Of a stretch of 51,504 bases of DNA, positions 29,517 through 39,612 are shown one piece after another; the first letter of the stretch is position 1; each line of letters opens with the position of its first letter. A program made the translations under genes and the position numbers. The notes under the pieces were generated by a model. That model was not told the origin of the DNA. It saw only the letters and a program-made list of their open reading frames with translations, and ran no database searches. The DNA lies in contig DUQX01000096.1 in NCBI GenBank assembly GCA_012837615.1, positions 1 through 51,504 of the forward strand, given 5' to 3'. The stretch comes from Bacillota bacterium. GTDB lineage: Bacteria; Bacillota; Dethiobacteria; DTU022; UBA8154.

Positions 29517-29559
29517 ATGAAAAGCCAAGCTTACAAAAAAAACCGGTTCTTCCCCCCCA

Positions 29560-29592
29560 AAAAAAAAGCCGCCCTGCTATATTGAGGCAGCT
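29560..29592 (-). terminator. Intrinsic terminator of the lipoprotein gene
   Basis: Minus strand gctgcct-caatatagc-agggcggcttttttttt. Confidence 0.6.
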
Positions 29593-29626
29593 GAAAATAT
29601 TTTATAATCCTTTAGTGGATTGCCCG

Positions 29627-30154
29627 CTAGTGGAGTTTCCCGCGACCCCAGTCATAAAAGCGAACATTGTGTTCCTCATTATCATATTTCCAGGTAATAT
29701 CAACATAGTAATTAATAAGAAAGTCTTCCTTTATCTTATCCTCAAAAACTCCGATCGGCACCCCATCGCTCCAGTTGGAGTTCTCTATGCTAAGGCTGTA
29801 CTCCAGTTTTTCCCCCTTTTCAACACTCCCGTAATCAATAACAAAGGAATCATCTATCAGCCCGCAGGTAAGGGGGCTCCTGATAACGATCTGCACATCC
29901 TGGGCGGATTTTTCCCCTAAATACTGTATAACGCTATCCGCTTCTATCAATACCTTATCGCCGCTAAACTCAATCTGCGCACTTCTCTCTTCAATACCCC
30001 AGACCCCTTCCCAATACTTATCGGGACGTAAATCCGCGGTTACTTCAGTAGCATCAACAACTGTACAACCGGTCGAAAAAATAAAAAGTGATAATACCAG
30101 CAGAAGCAGCAAAGGTTTTTGCATGTTTTTTTGCATCTTTTTATCCCCTTTCAT
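29627..30154 (-). CDS. Hypothetical lipoprotein
   Basis: Signal peptide with lipobox LFIFSTGC; no family recognised. Confidence 0.65.
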   Translation of the reverse strand: MKGDKKMQKNMQKPLLLLLVLSLFIFSTGCTVVDATEVTADLRPDKYWEGVWGIEERSAQIEFSGDKVLIEADSVIQYLGEKSAQDVQIVIRSPLTCGLIDDSFVIDYGSVEKGEKLEYSLSIENSNWSDGVPIGVFEDKIKEDFLINYYVDITWKYDNEEHNVRFYDWGRGKLH

Positions 30155-30230
30155 GGAAGCATATCATTATATGTTCAACATAAAAGTCCTTTATTCCTCC
30201 CTCAATTGACTCCGAGAAAAAAACATGAGT

Positions 30231-30263
30231 AAAAAGCGCGAATTTCTTAAGAATCGCACTTTT
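30231..30263 (-). terminator. Hairpin terminator after the GGGPS-like gene
   Basis: aaaagcgcgaat...gaatcgcactttt inverted repeat, one mismatch, flanked by A/T runs. Confidence 0.5.
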
Positions 30264-30308
30264 CATTCACCCCTGCTATCCCTGCGAAACAAAATTGTAT
30301 TATTTGGC

Positions 30309-31049
30309 TCAATCTTTTAGGGCGCTGAGGATTGAACGCAACCTTTCTCGATAACCGGCATTTTCTATGATTGTTCCCGTTACTACCATATCCGCGCCTG
30401 CCTGCCTTACGCGGCGTGCATCTACCGCAGTGCGAATTCCTCCCCCAACAATCAGGGGTATAGACAATTCCTTCTTAACCGAACGGATCATGCCTGCTGG
30501 AATGGGTTGAGCTGCGCTTAATCCTGAATCGAAATATATATATTTCATCCCGAATAGCTCGGCTGTTACAGCATAGCTTGCCGCAAGCCAGTAGTTATCC
30601 CGGGAGACAAGCTCCAGATTAGCGGCATTTCCTACTTTCATACCTGGTTCCACCGCTACATAGCCTACAGGAATAGTCTCCATTTCCATTCTTTTTAAAA
30701 TTATTGAAGCCTGCGCCTGCCCACCGCATAAATAATTGGGATTTTTTGAGTTAAGAAGGCTGCCAAAGAACAGGGCATCGAAAGAAAAACAGAGCGCTTC
30801 AGCTCCTGATGGAGAATAAACCAAGGGTATGGAAATCTTTTCCTTAATGGACCGGGAAGTTTTCAGGAGATTTCGTTGAGAAAGACCGCTAAGGCCTGCA
30901 ATCAGGATAAGGTCGCTTCCAAGTTCCTGAGCTGTAAGGGCCAGCCTAACCGCCGCTTCAGGCGATTGTTTCATAGGATCAATCATAGTAATATGAACGG
31001 TACCTCTTTTGACCTTTTCTTTTAAATATTGGTTTACACTCATAATCAA
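30309..31049 (-). CDS. Geranylgeranylglyceryl phosphate synthase-like TIM-barrel protein (GGGPS/PcrB family)
   Basis: HITMIDPMKQSPE, YFDSGLSAAQPIP, PLIVGGGIRTAVDARRVRQAGADMVVTGTIIE. Confidence 0.75.
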   Translation of the reverse strand: MIMSVNQYLKEKVKRGTVHITMIDPMKQSPEAAVRLALTAQELGSDLILIAGLSGLSQRNLLKTSRSIKEKISIPLVYSPSGAEALCFSFDALFFGSLLNSKNPNYLCGGQAQASIILKRMEMETIPVGYVAVEPGMKVGNAANLELVSRDNYWLAASYAVTAELFGMKYIYFDSGLSAAQPIPAGMIRSVKKELSIPLIVGGGIRTAVDARRVRQAGADMVVTGTIIENAGYRERLRSILSALKD

Positions 31050-31185
31050 CCTTCTCCGGTTTTTTTGTCAGTCCTCTCTTTATATTATTATAATAAACTT
31101 TGGGATATTTGACAACTGCCAAGATTTCCCGAATTATTGCCTGAATGTTTGGTTCCCTTATTTTTTTCTGAAAAACGTTAGAAGA

Positions 31186-31220
31186 AAACGAAAAAGCTGA
31201 CATAATACCCTGTCAGCTTT
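31186..31220 (-). terminator. Intrinsic terminator of the ribosomal superoperon
   Basis: Perfect 10-bp stem aaagctgaca/tgtcagcttt with U-run on the minus strand. Confidence 0.88.
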
Positions 31221-31250
31221 AGATATCTCAACTGGGGTCTCCCTGAGTAA

Positions 31251-31643
31251 TTAACGCTTAGAAAATTGCGGTGCACGGCGAGCTTTTTTCAAGCCATATT
31301 TTTTTCGCTCTTTCATTCTGGGATCCCTTGTGAGGAACCCTTCCCTTTTTAAAACAGGGCGGTATTCATCATCTGCTTCTAAAAGGGCTCTAGCAATACC
31401 ATGCCTGAGAGCACCGGCTTGCCCCGTAAAACCACCGCCTTCTACCTTGGCCAGAACATCAAATTTCTGTAGGGTTCCCGTCCTTTCCAGGGGACGACGA
31501 ACCTCTGCTTTTAATGTATCCATTCCAAAATATGCATCAAGATCTTTATTATTAATAATTATCTTACCCCCGCCGGGGACTAAACGCACTCTTGCGACAG
31601 ACTTTTTTCTGCGTCCTGTACCATAATATTGAACCTGGGTCAT
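31251..31643 (-). CDS. rpsI: 30S ribosomal protein S9
   Basis: [19 protein letters not shown]...[17 protein letters not shown]. Confidence 0.97.
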   Translation of the reverse strand: MTQVQYYGTGRRKKSVARVRLVPGGGKIIINNKDLDAYFGMDTLKAEVRRPLERTGTLQKFDVLAKVEGGGFTGQAGALRHGIARALLEADDEYRPVLKREGFLTRDPRMKERKKYGLKKARRAPQFSKR

Positions 31644-31725
31644 TCTTTACACCCCCTTTAAACTGAAAGTATAGGCATATTAAGTTGGTCTCGGATTTAC
31701 TTCCTAGAAAACCAAAAAGCGCTCC

Positions 31726-32178
31726 CTAACGCTCTGCCACCCTCTTGGGCACAAAAACCCATTCAGCAGGTTGCTGTGCCTGATGCCGGTGATCGGCACC
31801 GCGATAAACTTTAAGCTTTTTCAACATGGCCCTCCCCAAACGGTTTGCAGGAAGCATTCTTTTCACCGCCAGATAAAAAAGCCTTTCCGGGTTTTTGGCG
31901 AGAAAATGATCGTAGCGTATTTTTTTAATACCGCCCGGGTAACCTGAATGCCTGTAATAATATTTTCTCTGGGCCTTTTTTCCTGTCAACAAAATCTTGT
32001 CCACGTTAATAACTATGACATGGTCACCTACATCCAGATGGGGAGTATAAATGGTTTTATGCTTGCCTCTTAAAATTCTGGCTACTTCACTGGCCAACCT
32101 TCCCAGGGGTAAACCTGCAGCATCTATAACATACCACTTGCGTTCAATATCCTTTTCTGTTGCCATATAAGTGCGCAT
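31726..32178 (-). CDS. rplM: 50S ribosomal protein L13
   Basis: [27 protein letters not shown]. Confidence 0.97.
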   Translation of the reverse strand: MRTYMATEKDIERKWYVIDAAGLPLGRLASEVARILRGKHKTIYTPHLDVGDHVIVINVDKILLTGKKAQRKYYYRHSGYPGGIKKIRYDHFLAKNPERLFYLAVKRMLPANRLGRAMLKKLKVYRGADHRHQAQQPAEWVFVPKRVAER

Positions 32179-32184
32179 AATTTG

Positions 32185-32224
32185 CCTGTTCCGCTTTCAA
32201 TCAAAATCTCTTTGCCGGAACAGG
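32185..32224 (-). promoter_or_regulatory. Candidate L13 (rplM) leader hairpin
   Basis: Perfect 9-bp stem CCTGTTCCG...CGGAACAGG directly upstream of the rplM ATG. Confidence 0.6.
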
Positions 32225-32483
32225 ACTGCACACCTCCTTTCTCCGCCTGTAATACACAAATATCCTTTTTAGTATTCATCATAAATATCAGGAAAATACA
32301 GGAACATTGCCCGTTCCATGTGCCACAAGGCTTATTTTAATATAAGAATCTACCGCCGTCAACCCTGCTGCTCATACCAAAGTTAATGAAGGTTTATTTA
32401 AAAACTGCTTTTAATATCTCAAGACTTATCCTTTCAATTCAACTTGACAGAGGGCACGCACCTTGTAAAAGCAACAAGTTTTA

Positions 32484-33257
32484 TTAGATTATAGTATTTG
32501 TATGATGATAAAAAACCTTCTCCAGACAAAGTCCTTGGGCCGGAGCGGTTTTACCCGCATCCTGCCGCTCACCGCTTTTCAATATTTGCCGCATGTTTTC
32601 CGGGTTTCTTTTTTTAAGACCCACCTCAACCAGGGTACCTGAAATATTGCGCACCATCTTATAAAGAAAACCGTCTCCCTTAAACCAAAACTTAACAAGT
32701 GGCCCATCTTGTCTTATCTCGAGGTTAAATATTTCCCGTTCTGTGGTTTTAACACTGCTTCCGGAAGCCTGAAAAGCCTTAAAATCGTGCTTCCCTAAAA
32801 GAAATGAGGCAGCCAGCTTCATTTCTTCAACATGCAGCCGTTCGGCAATATGCCAGGTATAAAATCTTAAAAACACATCGGGGAACCTACCGTTATAAAT
32901 AGTATAAGAGTAAGTTTTTGCACAGGCGTCTCGCCTGGCGTGAAAACTATTATCGACCTTCTCGGCTTTAAAAACAACAATATCCCTTGGAAGGACGCTG
33001 TTTAATGCCAGCGGAAGCACTTCTGGTGAAATATAGTCGGGAGCAAAAAAATTTGCTGCCTGCCCCCTGGCATGCGCGCCGGCATCTGTCCTGCCGGCAA
33101 CCACCACTCTGGTCTTTTTGCCATAGATCTTTTCCAAACTCCTCTCCAGTACCTCTTGCACCGTCAGCGCATTTTCTTGAACCTGGAACCCGTGATAAGA
33201 GGTCCCGTCATAAGAAAAGATGATCTTGTAATTCTGCAATAAAACCACCTGTTTCAA
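32484..33257 (-). CDS. truA: tRNA pseudouridine(38-40) synthase TruA
   Basis: SYDGTSYHGFQ, AGRTDAGAHARGQ, FLYKMVRNISGTLVEVG. Confidence 0.95.
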   Translation of the reverse strand: MKQVVLLQNYKIIFSYDGTSYHGFQVQENALTVQEVLERSLEKIYGKKTRVVVAGRTDAGAHARGQAANFFAPDYISPEVLPLALNSVLPRDIVVFKAEKVDNSFHARRDACAKTYSYTIYNGRFPDVFLRFYTWHIAERLHVEEMKLAASFLLGKHDFKAFQASGSSVKTTEREIFNLEIRQDGPLVKFWFKGDGFLYKMVRNISGTLVEVGLKKRNPENMRQILKSGERQDAGKTAPAQGLCLEKVFYHHTNTII

Positions 33258-34048
33258 ACTCTGCCGAGCAAGATAACCAGCATCATACCAAAGGAGGTAA
33301 ATAATCCGAAATAATCCAGCGGCTTTGTGTGCAATTCACGCATTTTAGTACGGCCTTTCCCTCCCTGGTAACAGCGGGCTTCCATTGCAATGGCCAACTC
33401 ATCCGCGCGGCGAAATGCGCTGACAAAAAGCGGCACCAGCAACGGTACCAGGTTCCGGGCACGTCGGAATATATTTCCCGTTTCAAAATCTGCACCGCGG
33501 GCTATCTGAGCTTTGCGGATCTTATCGCTTTCCTCCATCAGCGTGGGAATAAATCTCAACGCTATCGTCATCATCATAGCAATCTCATGCCCGGGTATGC
33601 CCAGTCGGCGAAATGGCCGCAGCATAAATTCAATGCCGTCAGCAAAGGAAATCGGCGATGTCGTCAGTGTAATCAGCAGCGTTGTAACTACCAGCAAAAT
33701 AAGCCTTAAAGTCATAAACGTGCCCATGTAAATCCCGGCTTCTTCTACTGATAAAGGACCAAGACGCCAGTAAACCTTCCCCCCTTTGGTAAAAAGAAAA
33801 TGGAGTATCAGGGTAAATAAGATTATATATAATACCGGCCTCAATCCGCGCAGAAAATACCGCCAGGGGAGCTTAGCAATTAAAAAAATAATAAAAATAA
33901 ATGCGCCGAAAAGAATAAAACCCCAGAAAGTTCTTACCAGAAACAGTGTTACGATGAGTACCAGCAAACATAAAAGCTTTATTCTCGGGTCAAGCTTGTG
34001 TAAAAGAGAATCTCCCGGAAGGTAGTGGCCAAGAGTTATAGCCCGCAT
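33254..34048 (-). CDS. ecfT: ECF transporter transmembrane subunit EcfT
   Basis: LLHKLDPRIKLL, ARGADFETGNIFRRARNLVPLLVPLF, AMEARCY. Confidence 0.93.
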   Translation of the reverse strand: MRAITLGHYLPGDSLLHKLDPRIKLLCLLVLIVTLFLVRTFWGFILFGAFIFIIFLIAKLPWRYFLRGLRPVLYIILFTLILHFLFTKGGKVYWRLGPLSVEEAGIYMGTFMTLRLILLVVTTLLITLTTSPISFADGIEFMLRPFRRLGIPGHEIAMMMTIALRFIPTLMEESDKIRKAQIARGADFETGNIFRRARNLVPLLVPLFVSAFRRADELAIAMEARCYQGGKGRTKMRELHTKPLDYFGLFTSFGMMLVILLGRV

Positions 34049-34050
34049 GG

Positions 34051-34902
34051 TCAGCCCCTCCTGTAGTGCTCCAGTATTTCCCTACCCACCTCCTCGACGG
34101 AAAAAAGGTCGGTACGAATGTTTTTCCCGGAATTCCTTAATTTCTGTAAAAGTTCCGACAAAACTGGGAGTTCCAGCCCAATCTCCTTGATTGTCTTTGC
34201 AGAATTAAATACTTCTGCGGGTCTGCCCTGTAATACCAGCCTGCCGGCGGAAAAAACAAAAAGCCTGTCGGCAAGGCGTGACACCTCGTCCATATTATGG
34301 GTTACCATGATAACTGTAATATTTTCTTCCCTGTGCAACTTTTCTATCTGCTTCAGCAGATGTCGCCGTCCGGAAGGATCCATCCCTGCGGTAGGCTCAT
34401 CCAGTATAATAACTTCGGGTTTCATTGCCAGTATCCCCGCCATGGCAACCCTTCTTTTTTCTCCTCCGCTAAGACTAAACGGGGAACGGTCTTTATAGCT
34501 TTTATAATCTAACCCCATCAATTTCAGCGCATAGCAAACGCGTTCCTTCACGTCTTTTTCACTAAGCCCGAGATTGCGCGGCCCAAAAGCTACATCTTTA
34601 TATACCGTTTCCTCAAAAAGCTGGTGTTCCGGGTACTGGAAAAGCAGTGCAACGCGGGAACGAATGGCACGCATGCTTATCTTGCCGGACCATATATTTT
34701 CCCCCCCCAGGAGAACGTCCCCTGAAGTTGGCTTGAGAAGACCGTTAAAATGTTGTACCAGCGTGGACTTTCCGGAACCTGTTTCCCCGATAATACCGAT
34801 AAATTCCCCTTTTTCAACTTTCAAGGATACATCTTTTAAAGCTGTTACCTGAAAGGGAGTACCGGCCATGTAGATATGGGATAGATTTTTTACTTCTAAC
34901 AT
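34051..34902 (-). CDS. ecfA2: ECF transporter ATPase EcfA2
   Basis: GETGSGKSTLVQHFNGL, FSLSGGEKRRVAMAGI, VIILDEPTAGMDP. Confidence 0.93.
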   Translation of the reverse strand: MLEVKNLSHIYMAGTPFQVTALKDVSLKVEKGEFIGIIGETGSGKSTLVQHFNGLLKPTSGDVLLGGENIWSGKISMRAIRSRVALLFQYPEHQLFEETVYKDVAFGPRNLGLSEKDVKERVCYALKLMGLDYKSYKDRSPFSLSGGEKRRVAMAGILAMKPEVIILDEPTAGMDPSGRRHLLKQIEKLHREENITVIMVTHNMDEVSRLADRLFVFSAGRLVLQGRPAEVFNSAKTIKEIGLELPVLSELLQKLRNSGKNIRTDLFSVEEVGREILEHYRRG

Positions 34903-35726
34903 AAAATATTCACCAGATCATTGAGATTCAAGATATTTGCAGGTATATCAAGACCCTCCGAACGGAGCATGCGAATCAGCCTCGGCAGAACGGGAATTTC
35001 CAGTCCCAGTTGATTAAGATCCGTTTCTCCGTTAAATAATTCCTCCGGTTTAGCGCTTTGGACAATCTTCCCTCTATCCATAACAAAAATCCTGTCCGCT
35101 TCCAGCGTTTCTTCCATAAAATGAGTAATATGAACTACAGTAATCCCTTCCCGGCGATTCATTTTTTTAACAGTATCCAGGACTTCACGGCGCCCGCGCG
35201 GATCCAGCATGGCTGTTGGTTCATCTAGCACCAGACAGTGAGGACGCATGGCAATAATACCAGCAATAGCAAGCCTTTGCTTCTGGCCACCGGAAAGCAA
35301 GTAAGGGGCATGATTCCTGAAAGAAGAAAGGCCAACCCTCTCTAAGGCCTCAGAAACCCGCCGTTTAATCAAGGAAGAGGGGATGCCAAGGTTTTCCAAA
35401 CCGAAGGCCACATCCTCTTCTACTGTAGTGGCTACAATCTGATTATCAGGGTTCTGAAAAACCATACCCACTCTCCTGCGGATTTCCCAGCGATGTTCAT
35501 CCCTGCTTGTAAGGAGTCCATCAACCCATACTTCCCCTGCTGTAGGCAGTAAAATAGCATTTAACAGCCGTGCCAGGGTAGATTTTCCCGAACCGTTAGA
35601 GCCAATTAAGGCGATATATTCACCTTTTTCGATTGTTAAGGAAATATCGTCCAGTGCCCTCAGAGAAGCTTCACCATTTAAAAAATAATCAAAGGAAACG
35701 TTTTTTAATTCTAAAATATTACTCAC
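34896..35726 (-). CDS. ecfA1: ECF transporter ATPase EcfA1
   Basis: GSNGSGKSTLARLLNA, YLLSGGQKQRLAIAG, LVLDEPTAMLDP; GTG start inferred. Confidence 0.93.
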   Translation of the reverse strand: MSNILELKNVSFDYFLNGEASLRALDDISLTIEKGEYIALIGSNGSGKSTLARLLNAILLPTAGEVWVDGLLTSRDEHRWEIRRRVGMVFQNPDNQIVATTVEEDVAFGLENLGIPSSLIKRRVSEALERVGLSSFRNHAPYLLSGGQKQRLAIAGIIAMRPHCLVLDEPTAMLDPRGRREVLDTVKKMNRREGITVVHITHFMEETLEADRIFVMDRGKIVQSAKPEELFNGETDLNQLGLEIPVLPRLIRMLRSEGLDIPANILNLNDLVNILC

Positions 35727-35782
35727 ACAAACGCCCCCCCCCGCGGACGGGTATATGGCCGTGCAGGCCATTTTTTAGGCCG

Positions 35783-35812
35783 GGGGACACGCCTCTACAG
35801 AGGAATGTCCCC
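35783..35812. repeat. GGGGACA...TGTCCCC hairpin between rplQ and ecfA1
   Basis: ggggacacgcctct-ac-agaggaatgtcccc, 14-bp stem with 2 mismatches. Confidence 0.6.
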
Positions 35813-35885
35813 TATGCCCAAAGATAGCTGAGCCATAGAGCTTTCCACAAGGGACCTAACCCCGTCTGTACGCTGGTAACCTTGT

Positions 35886-36230
35886 TCATCTTTCAACCAT
35901 TTCCAGGACAACCATTGGGGCAGCGTCCCCCCTGCGGTAACCTTTTTTAATGATTCTCGTATAGCCCCCAACCCTGCCTTCATAACGTGGCCCAATTTTT
36001 TCAAAAAGTTTGGTAACAGCATTCTCATCTAGCATGTAAGCCAGCGCCTGCCTGCGGGCATGGAGATCTCCTTTTTTGGCAAGGGTTATCATCCTTTCGG
36101 CAAGGCGGCTAATCTCTTTCGCCCTGGCTTCAGTAGTTTCGATACGTTCAGCAATGATAAAGGACGTAACGAGATTGCGTAAAAGAGCTCTCCTGGGGCC
36201 TATCTTTCTTCCAAATTTACGATGACTCAT
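35886..36230 (-). CDS. rplQ: 50S ribosomal protein L17
   Basis: [25 protein letters not shown]. Confidence 0.97.
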   Translation of the reverse strand: MSHRKFGRKIGPRRALLRNLVTSFIIAERIETTEARAKEISRLAERMITLAKKGDLHARRQALAYMLDENAVTKLFEKIGPRYEGRVGGYTRIIKKGYRRGDAAPMVVLEMVER

Positions 36231-36312
36231 AGCGAACCCGGATTTTTCTTAAATTTATAAGCAAAATACCGGGAATCTACCCCCCTTTACCCAATAGTAC
36301 CCGGGCTTCTAT

Positions 36313-37260
36313 TTATTCCGATTCTTTCCTAAGGCTAAGACCGAGTTCACGGAGTTTGTTCTGTACCTCTTCCAAGGATTTCTTGCCCAGGTTTCGTACT
36401 TTCATCATCTCTTCTTCCGATTTGCGGATCAATTCTTCTACCGTATTAATGCCCGCTCTCTTCAAACAATTGTACGAGCGAACAGAAAGATCCATTTCCT
36501 CGACAGTCATCTCCAAAACTTTTTCTTTATTATCTTCATCTTCCTCGCTTGTAATTTCTACTTCGTCAACCTTCTCCGTCAGGTTTACAAAGAGGTTTAA
36601 ATGTTTGCTGAGTATCTTAGCTCCCAAGCTGATAGCTTCATCCGCACGGATGCTGCCATCGGTCCAAACCTCCAGCGTTAACCTGTCATAGTCTGTTATT
36701 TGACCTACCCGTGTATCTTCCACAAAATAGTTTACCTTTTTAATCGGGGTAAAGATGGAATCCAGCGGTATTACCCCAATAGGTTGATTGGGAATTTTAT
36801 TGCGTTCAGCCGGAATATATCCCCGCCCGGGGCTGGCGGTAATCTCCATATAGAGCTTCCCGCCTTCTTCCAGTGTACAGATAACCAGATCGGGATTTAA
36901 AATTTCAACTTCTGCCGGCGCTTGTATGTCGCCGGCGGTAACCTCCCCCTCACCCTCGACATCTAAAATAAGCACCTGTGGCTCGGAAGAATGAATTTTT
37001 AGCCTCAGTGATTTCAAATTCAAAAGAATTTCCGGAGTATCTTCAACCACATGGGGAATTGTAGAGAATTCGTGCAGAACCCCTTCAATTTTTACACTTG
37101 TCACCGCTGCCCCGGGTAACGATGACAATAATATGCGGCGCAGCGAATTGCCGAGGGTAATACCGTATCCCCGCTCCAGGGGTTCTACTACAAAACGACC
37201 GTGCTGCTCTCCGTCCTTGTTTACCCATTCAATCTTGGGCTTTTCGATTTCAATCACCAA
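36313..37260 (-). CDS. rpoA: DNA-directed RNA polymerase subunit alpha
   Basis: [28 protein letters not shown]; alpha-[16 protein letters not shown]. Confidence 0.97.
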   Translation of the reverse strand: MVIEIEKPKIEWVNKDGEQHGRFVVEPLERGYGITLGNSLRRILLSSLPGAAVTSVKIEGVLHEFSTIPHVVEDTPEILLNLKSLRLKIHSSEPQVLILDVEGEGEVTAGDIQAPAEVEILNPDLVICTLEEGGKLYMEITASPGRGYIPAERNKIPNQPIGVIPLDSIFTPIKKVNYFVEDTRVGQITDYDRLTLEVWTDGSIRADEAISLGAKILSKHLNLFVNLTEKVDEVEITSEEDEDNKEKVLEMTVEEMDLSVRSYNCLKRAGINTVEELIRKSEEEMMKVRNLGKKSLEEVQNKLRELGLSLRKESE

Positions 37261-37291
37261 ATATTTCCCTCCTACCTTATTAAGAGAATTT

Positions 37292-37918
37292 TTAACGAGA
37301 ATAAAGCTCTACAATAAGGTGTTCGGCTATTGGAACGTCTAATTCTTCCCTTGAAGGCAATCTTAGTACTGTACCGCTCATATTTTCCCGATCCACCTCC
37401 AGCCACTCTACAGTTCCCTGGGCTTCTCCCCATTCAGCCATTTCTTTAAAAAAGGAATTGTTTCTGCTTTTTTCACGGACGGCAATAACATCTCCGGGCT
37501 TGGTTAGATATGATGGTATATCCACCTTACGACCGTTGACGGAATAATGTCCATGGCGTATAAGCTGGCGGGCATCTGTGCGGGAGCGGGCCAGCCCCAT
37601 ACGGTAAACCATATTGTCCAGTCTGCTTTCAAGTATTTGCAACAGCGTTTCGCCTGTTACTCCTTTACGTCTATCCGCCTCTTTAAAATAACGCCTGAAT
37701 TGTTTTTCAAGAACACCATAAATGCGGCGAGCTTTTTGTTTTTCACGTAACTGCAGACCATATTCGGAAATTTTTTGTCTTCCTTGTCCGTGCGCACCGG
37801 GGGGATATCCTTTGCGAACAAACGCACATTTTTCGCTGTAGCACCTATCTCCCTTCAGATACAACTTGGTGCCTTCTCGGCGGCACAGTCTGCAGGATGC
37901 TTCTTTATACCTGGCCAT
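37292..37918 (-). CDS. rpsD: 30S ribosomal protein S4 (zinc-binding form)
   Basis: [33 protein letters not shown]. Confidence 0.97.
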   Translation of the reverse strand: MARYKEASCRLCRREGTKLYLKGDRCYSEKCAFVRKGYPPGAHGQGRQKISEYGLQLREKQKARRIYGVLEKQFRRYFKEADRRKGVTGETLLQILESRLDNMVYRMGLARSRTDARQLIRHGHYSVNGRKVDIPSYLTKPGDVIAVREKSRNNSFFKEMAEWGEAQGTVEWLEVDRENMSGTVLRLPSREELDVPIAEHLIVELYSR

Positions 37919-37951
37919 ATATTTTCCAACACCTCCCTGTTAATATGCTCT

Positions 37952-38347
37952 TTATACCCGGCGCCTCTTGGGTGGACGGCATCCGTTGTGGGGAATGGGG
38001 GTAACATCTTTAATTAGGTTAACCTCCAGGCCGGTAGCCTGTAGGGAACGAATAGCTGCTTCACGGCCAGCACCGGGGCCTTTAACAAAAACTTCAACTT
38101 GCCTCATTCCATGTTCCATTGCAGTACGAGCTGCGGCCTCAGCTGCAAGTTGTGCTGCAAAGGGTGTGGATTTACGCGAACCTTTGAATCCTACTGTCCC
38201 GGCGCTTGCCCAGGCAATATTATTTCCCTGAAGATCCGTTATGGTAATAATAGTGTTATTAAAGCTGGATTTTATATGAGCAGCGCCGTGCTCAATATTT
38301 TTACGCTCCCGGCGCCGAGGCCGGGTAGTGGTTCTCCTTTTGGCCAT
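37952..38347 (-). CDS. rpsK: 30S ribosomal protein S11
   Basis: [30 protein letters not shown]. Confidence 0.97.
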   Translation of the reverse strand: MAKRRTTTRPRRRERKNIEHGAAHIKSSFNNTIITITDLQGNNIAWASAGTVGFKGSRKSTPFAAQLAAEAAARTAMEHGMRQVEVFVKGPGAGREAAIRSLQATGLEVNLIKDVTPIPHNGCRPPKRRRV

Positions 38348-38374
38348 CTCTTTTCTCCCTCCTTAACTTGCGCT

Positions 38375-38746
38375 TTATTTTTTCCTGCGAACACCAACTG
38401 TCTTCTTGGGACCCTTGCGTGTCCTGGAATTGTTCTTTGTGTTCTGCCCCCTTACGGGGAGGCCGCGACGATGCCGAATCCCACGGTAGGAGCTAATCTC
38501 TATTAGGCGCTTAATATTCATGGCAACTTCGCGCCGCAGATCGCCCTCCACCTTATAGTTCTTATCTATATATTCCCTTAACCTGTTAATCTCATCTTCT
38601 GTCAAGTTCCTAACCCTGGTGTCGGGATTTATTTTAGTATATCTTAAAGCTTCCTGGGCTCTTTTTCGCCCCACGCCATAGATATAGGTTAAAGCAATTT
38701 CCACTCTTTTGTCTCGCGGTATATCCACTCCGGCAATCCTGGCCAA
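38375..38746 (-). CDS. rpsM: 30S ribosomal protein S13
   Basis: [25 protein letters not shown]; inferred TTG start after GGAGGTGCAAGAAGC. Confidence 0.95.
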   Translation of the reverse strand: MARIAGVDIPRDKRVEIALTYIYGVGRKRAQEALRYTKINPDTRVRNLTEDEINRLREYIDKNYKVEGDLRREVAMNIKRLIEISSYRGIRHRRGLPVRGQNTKNNSRTRKGPKKTVGVRRKK

Positions 38747-38901
38747 AGCTTCTTGCACCTCCTCTTTTAAAAAGGTTAAACGTAAATATAATACCCTATT
38801 TGAAGGGAAACTATACACGGGCAACTGTAGAAAGTCTGCTTTAGCATTAATAGCATTTCAAATATTGTGCTGATGACATATCAAACCTGTAAGGTCAGCC
38901 C

Positions 38902-39021
<120 letters not shown>

Positions 39022-39047
39022 TCAGCCCCCTTTGATTTTACTTATAA

Positions 39048-39269
39048 TTACTTATAACGATAAGTGATACGTCCCCTGGTCAGGTCATAAGGAGATAACT
39101 CCACCAGTACACGGTCCCCGGCAAGAATGCGAATAAAATTCATCCGAATTTTACCCGAAACATGAGCCAGTATTGTAACCCCGTTTTTTAATTCGACTCT
39201 GAACATGGCGTTGGGTAGAGGCTCAACCACTGTGCCCTCTACCTCAATAACATCCTTTTTCTTGGACAT
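39048..39269 (-). CDS. infA: Translation initiation factor IF-1
   Basis: [26 protein letters not shown]. Confidence 0.97.
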   Translation of the reverse strand: MSKKKDVIEVEGTVVEPLPNAMFRVELKNGVTILAHVSGKIRMNFIRILAGDRVLVELSPYDLTRGRITYRYK

Positions 39270-39290
39270 ACCCCGGCATACCTCCTTTCT

Positions 39291-39605
39291 CTAACATCCC
39301 TCGGATGAAGAAGTCCGGAGACAACAGGGGTAGTTTTGCCCTCTTTCAGTGGAAATTATCATGTTAAGTGCATCCCTTACTGTATTATCGCTTAAATTTC
39401 CCTGCCGGATCCTCTCCTTTATCTCAGGGATAACACAGCGGTAAGGCTGCAGGTGCTTTATATTTTTTTTCTTTGGCTTTTGAACTGTATGGTTGCGCCC
39501 ATTTGCCAGCAGTACCCTATTACCTTTAAAACCTAGAATAAGATAAAGTGTGCCTTTATCCCTTCCCGCCAATGATTTTACCACCTGCCCTGATTCCATA
39601 TCCAT
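39291..39605 (-). CDS. KOW-domain RNA-binding protein (L14e-like)
   Basis: GQVVKSLAGRDKGTLYLILGF KOW motif; between map and infA. Confidence 0.85.
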   Translation of the reverse strand: MDMESGQVVKSLAGRDKGTLYLILGFKGNRVLLANGRNHTVQKPKKKNIKHLQPYRCVIPEIKERIRQGNLSDNTVRDALNMIISTERGQNYPCCLRTSSSEGC

Positions 39606-39612
39606 TTATTAA

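Noticed and set aside
35795-36028. 77-aa minus-strand ORF overlapping rplQ
   Set aside because: Alternate frame inside and after rplQ; ends in the hairpin repeat; no support.
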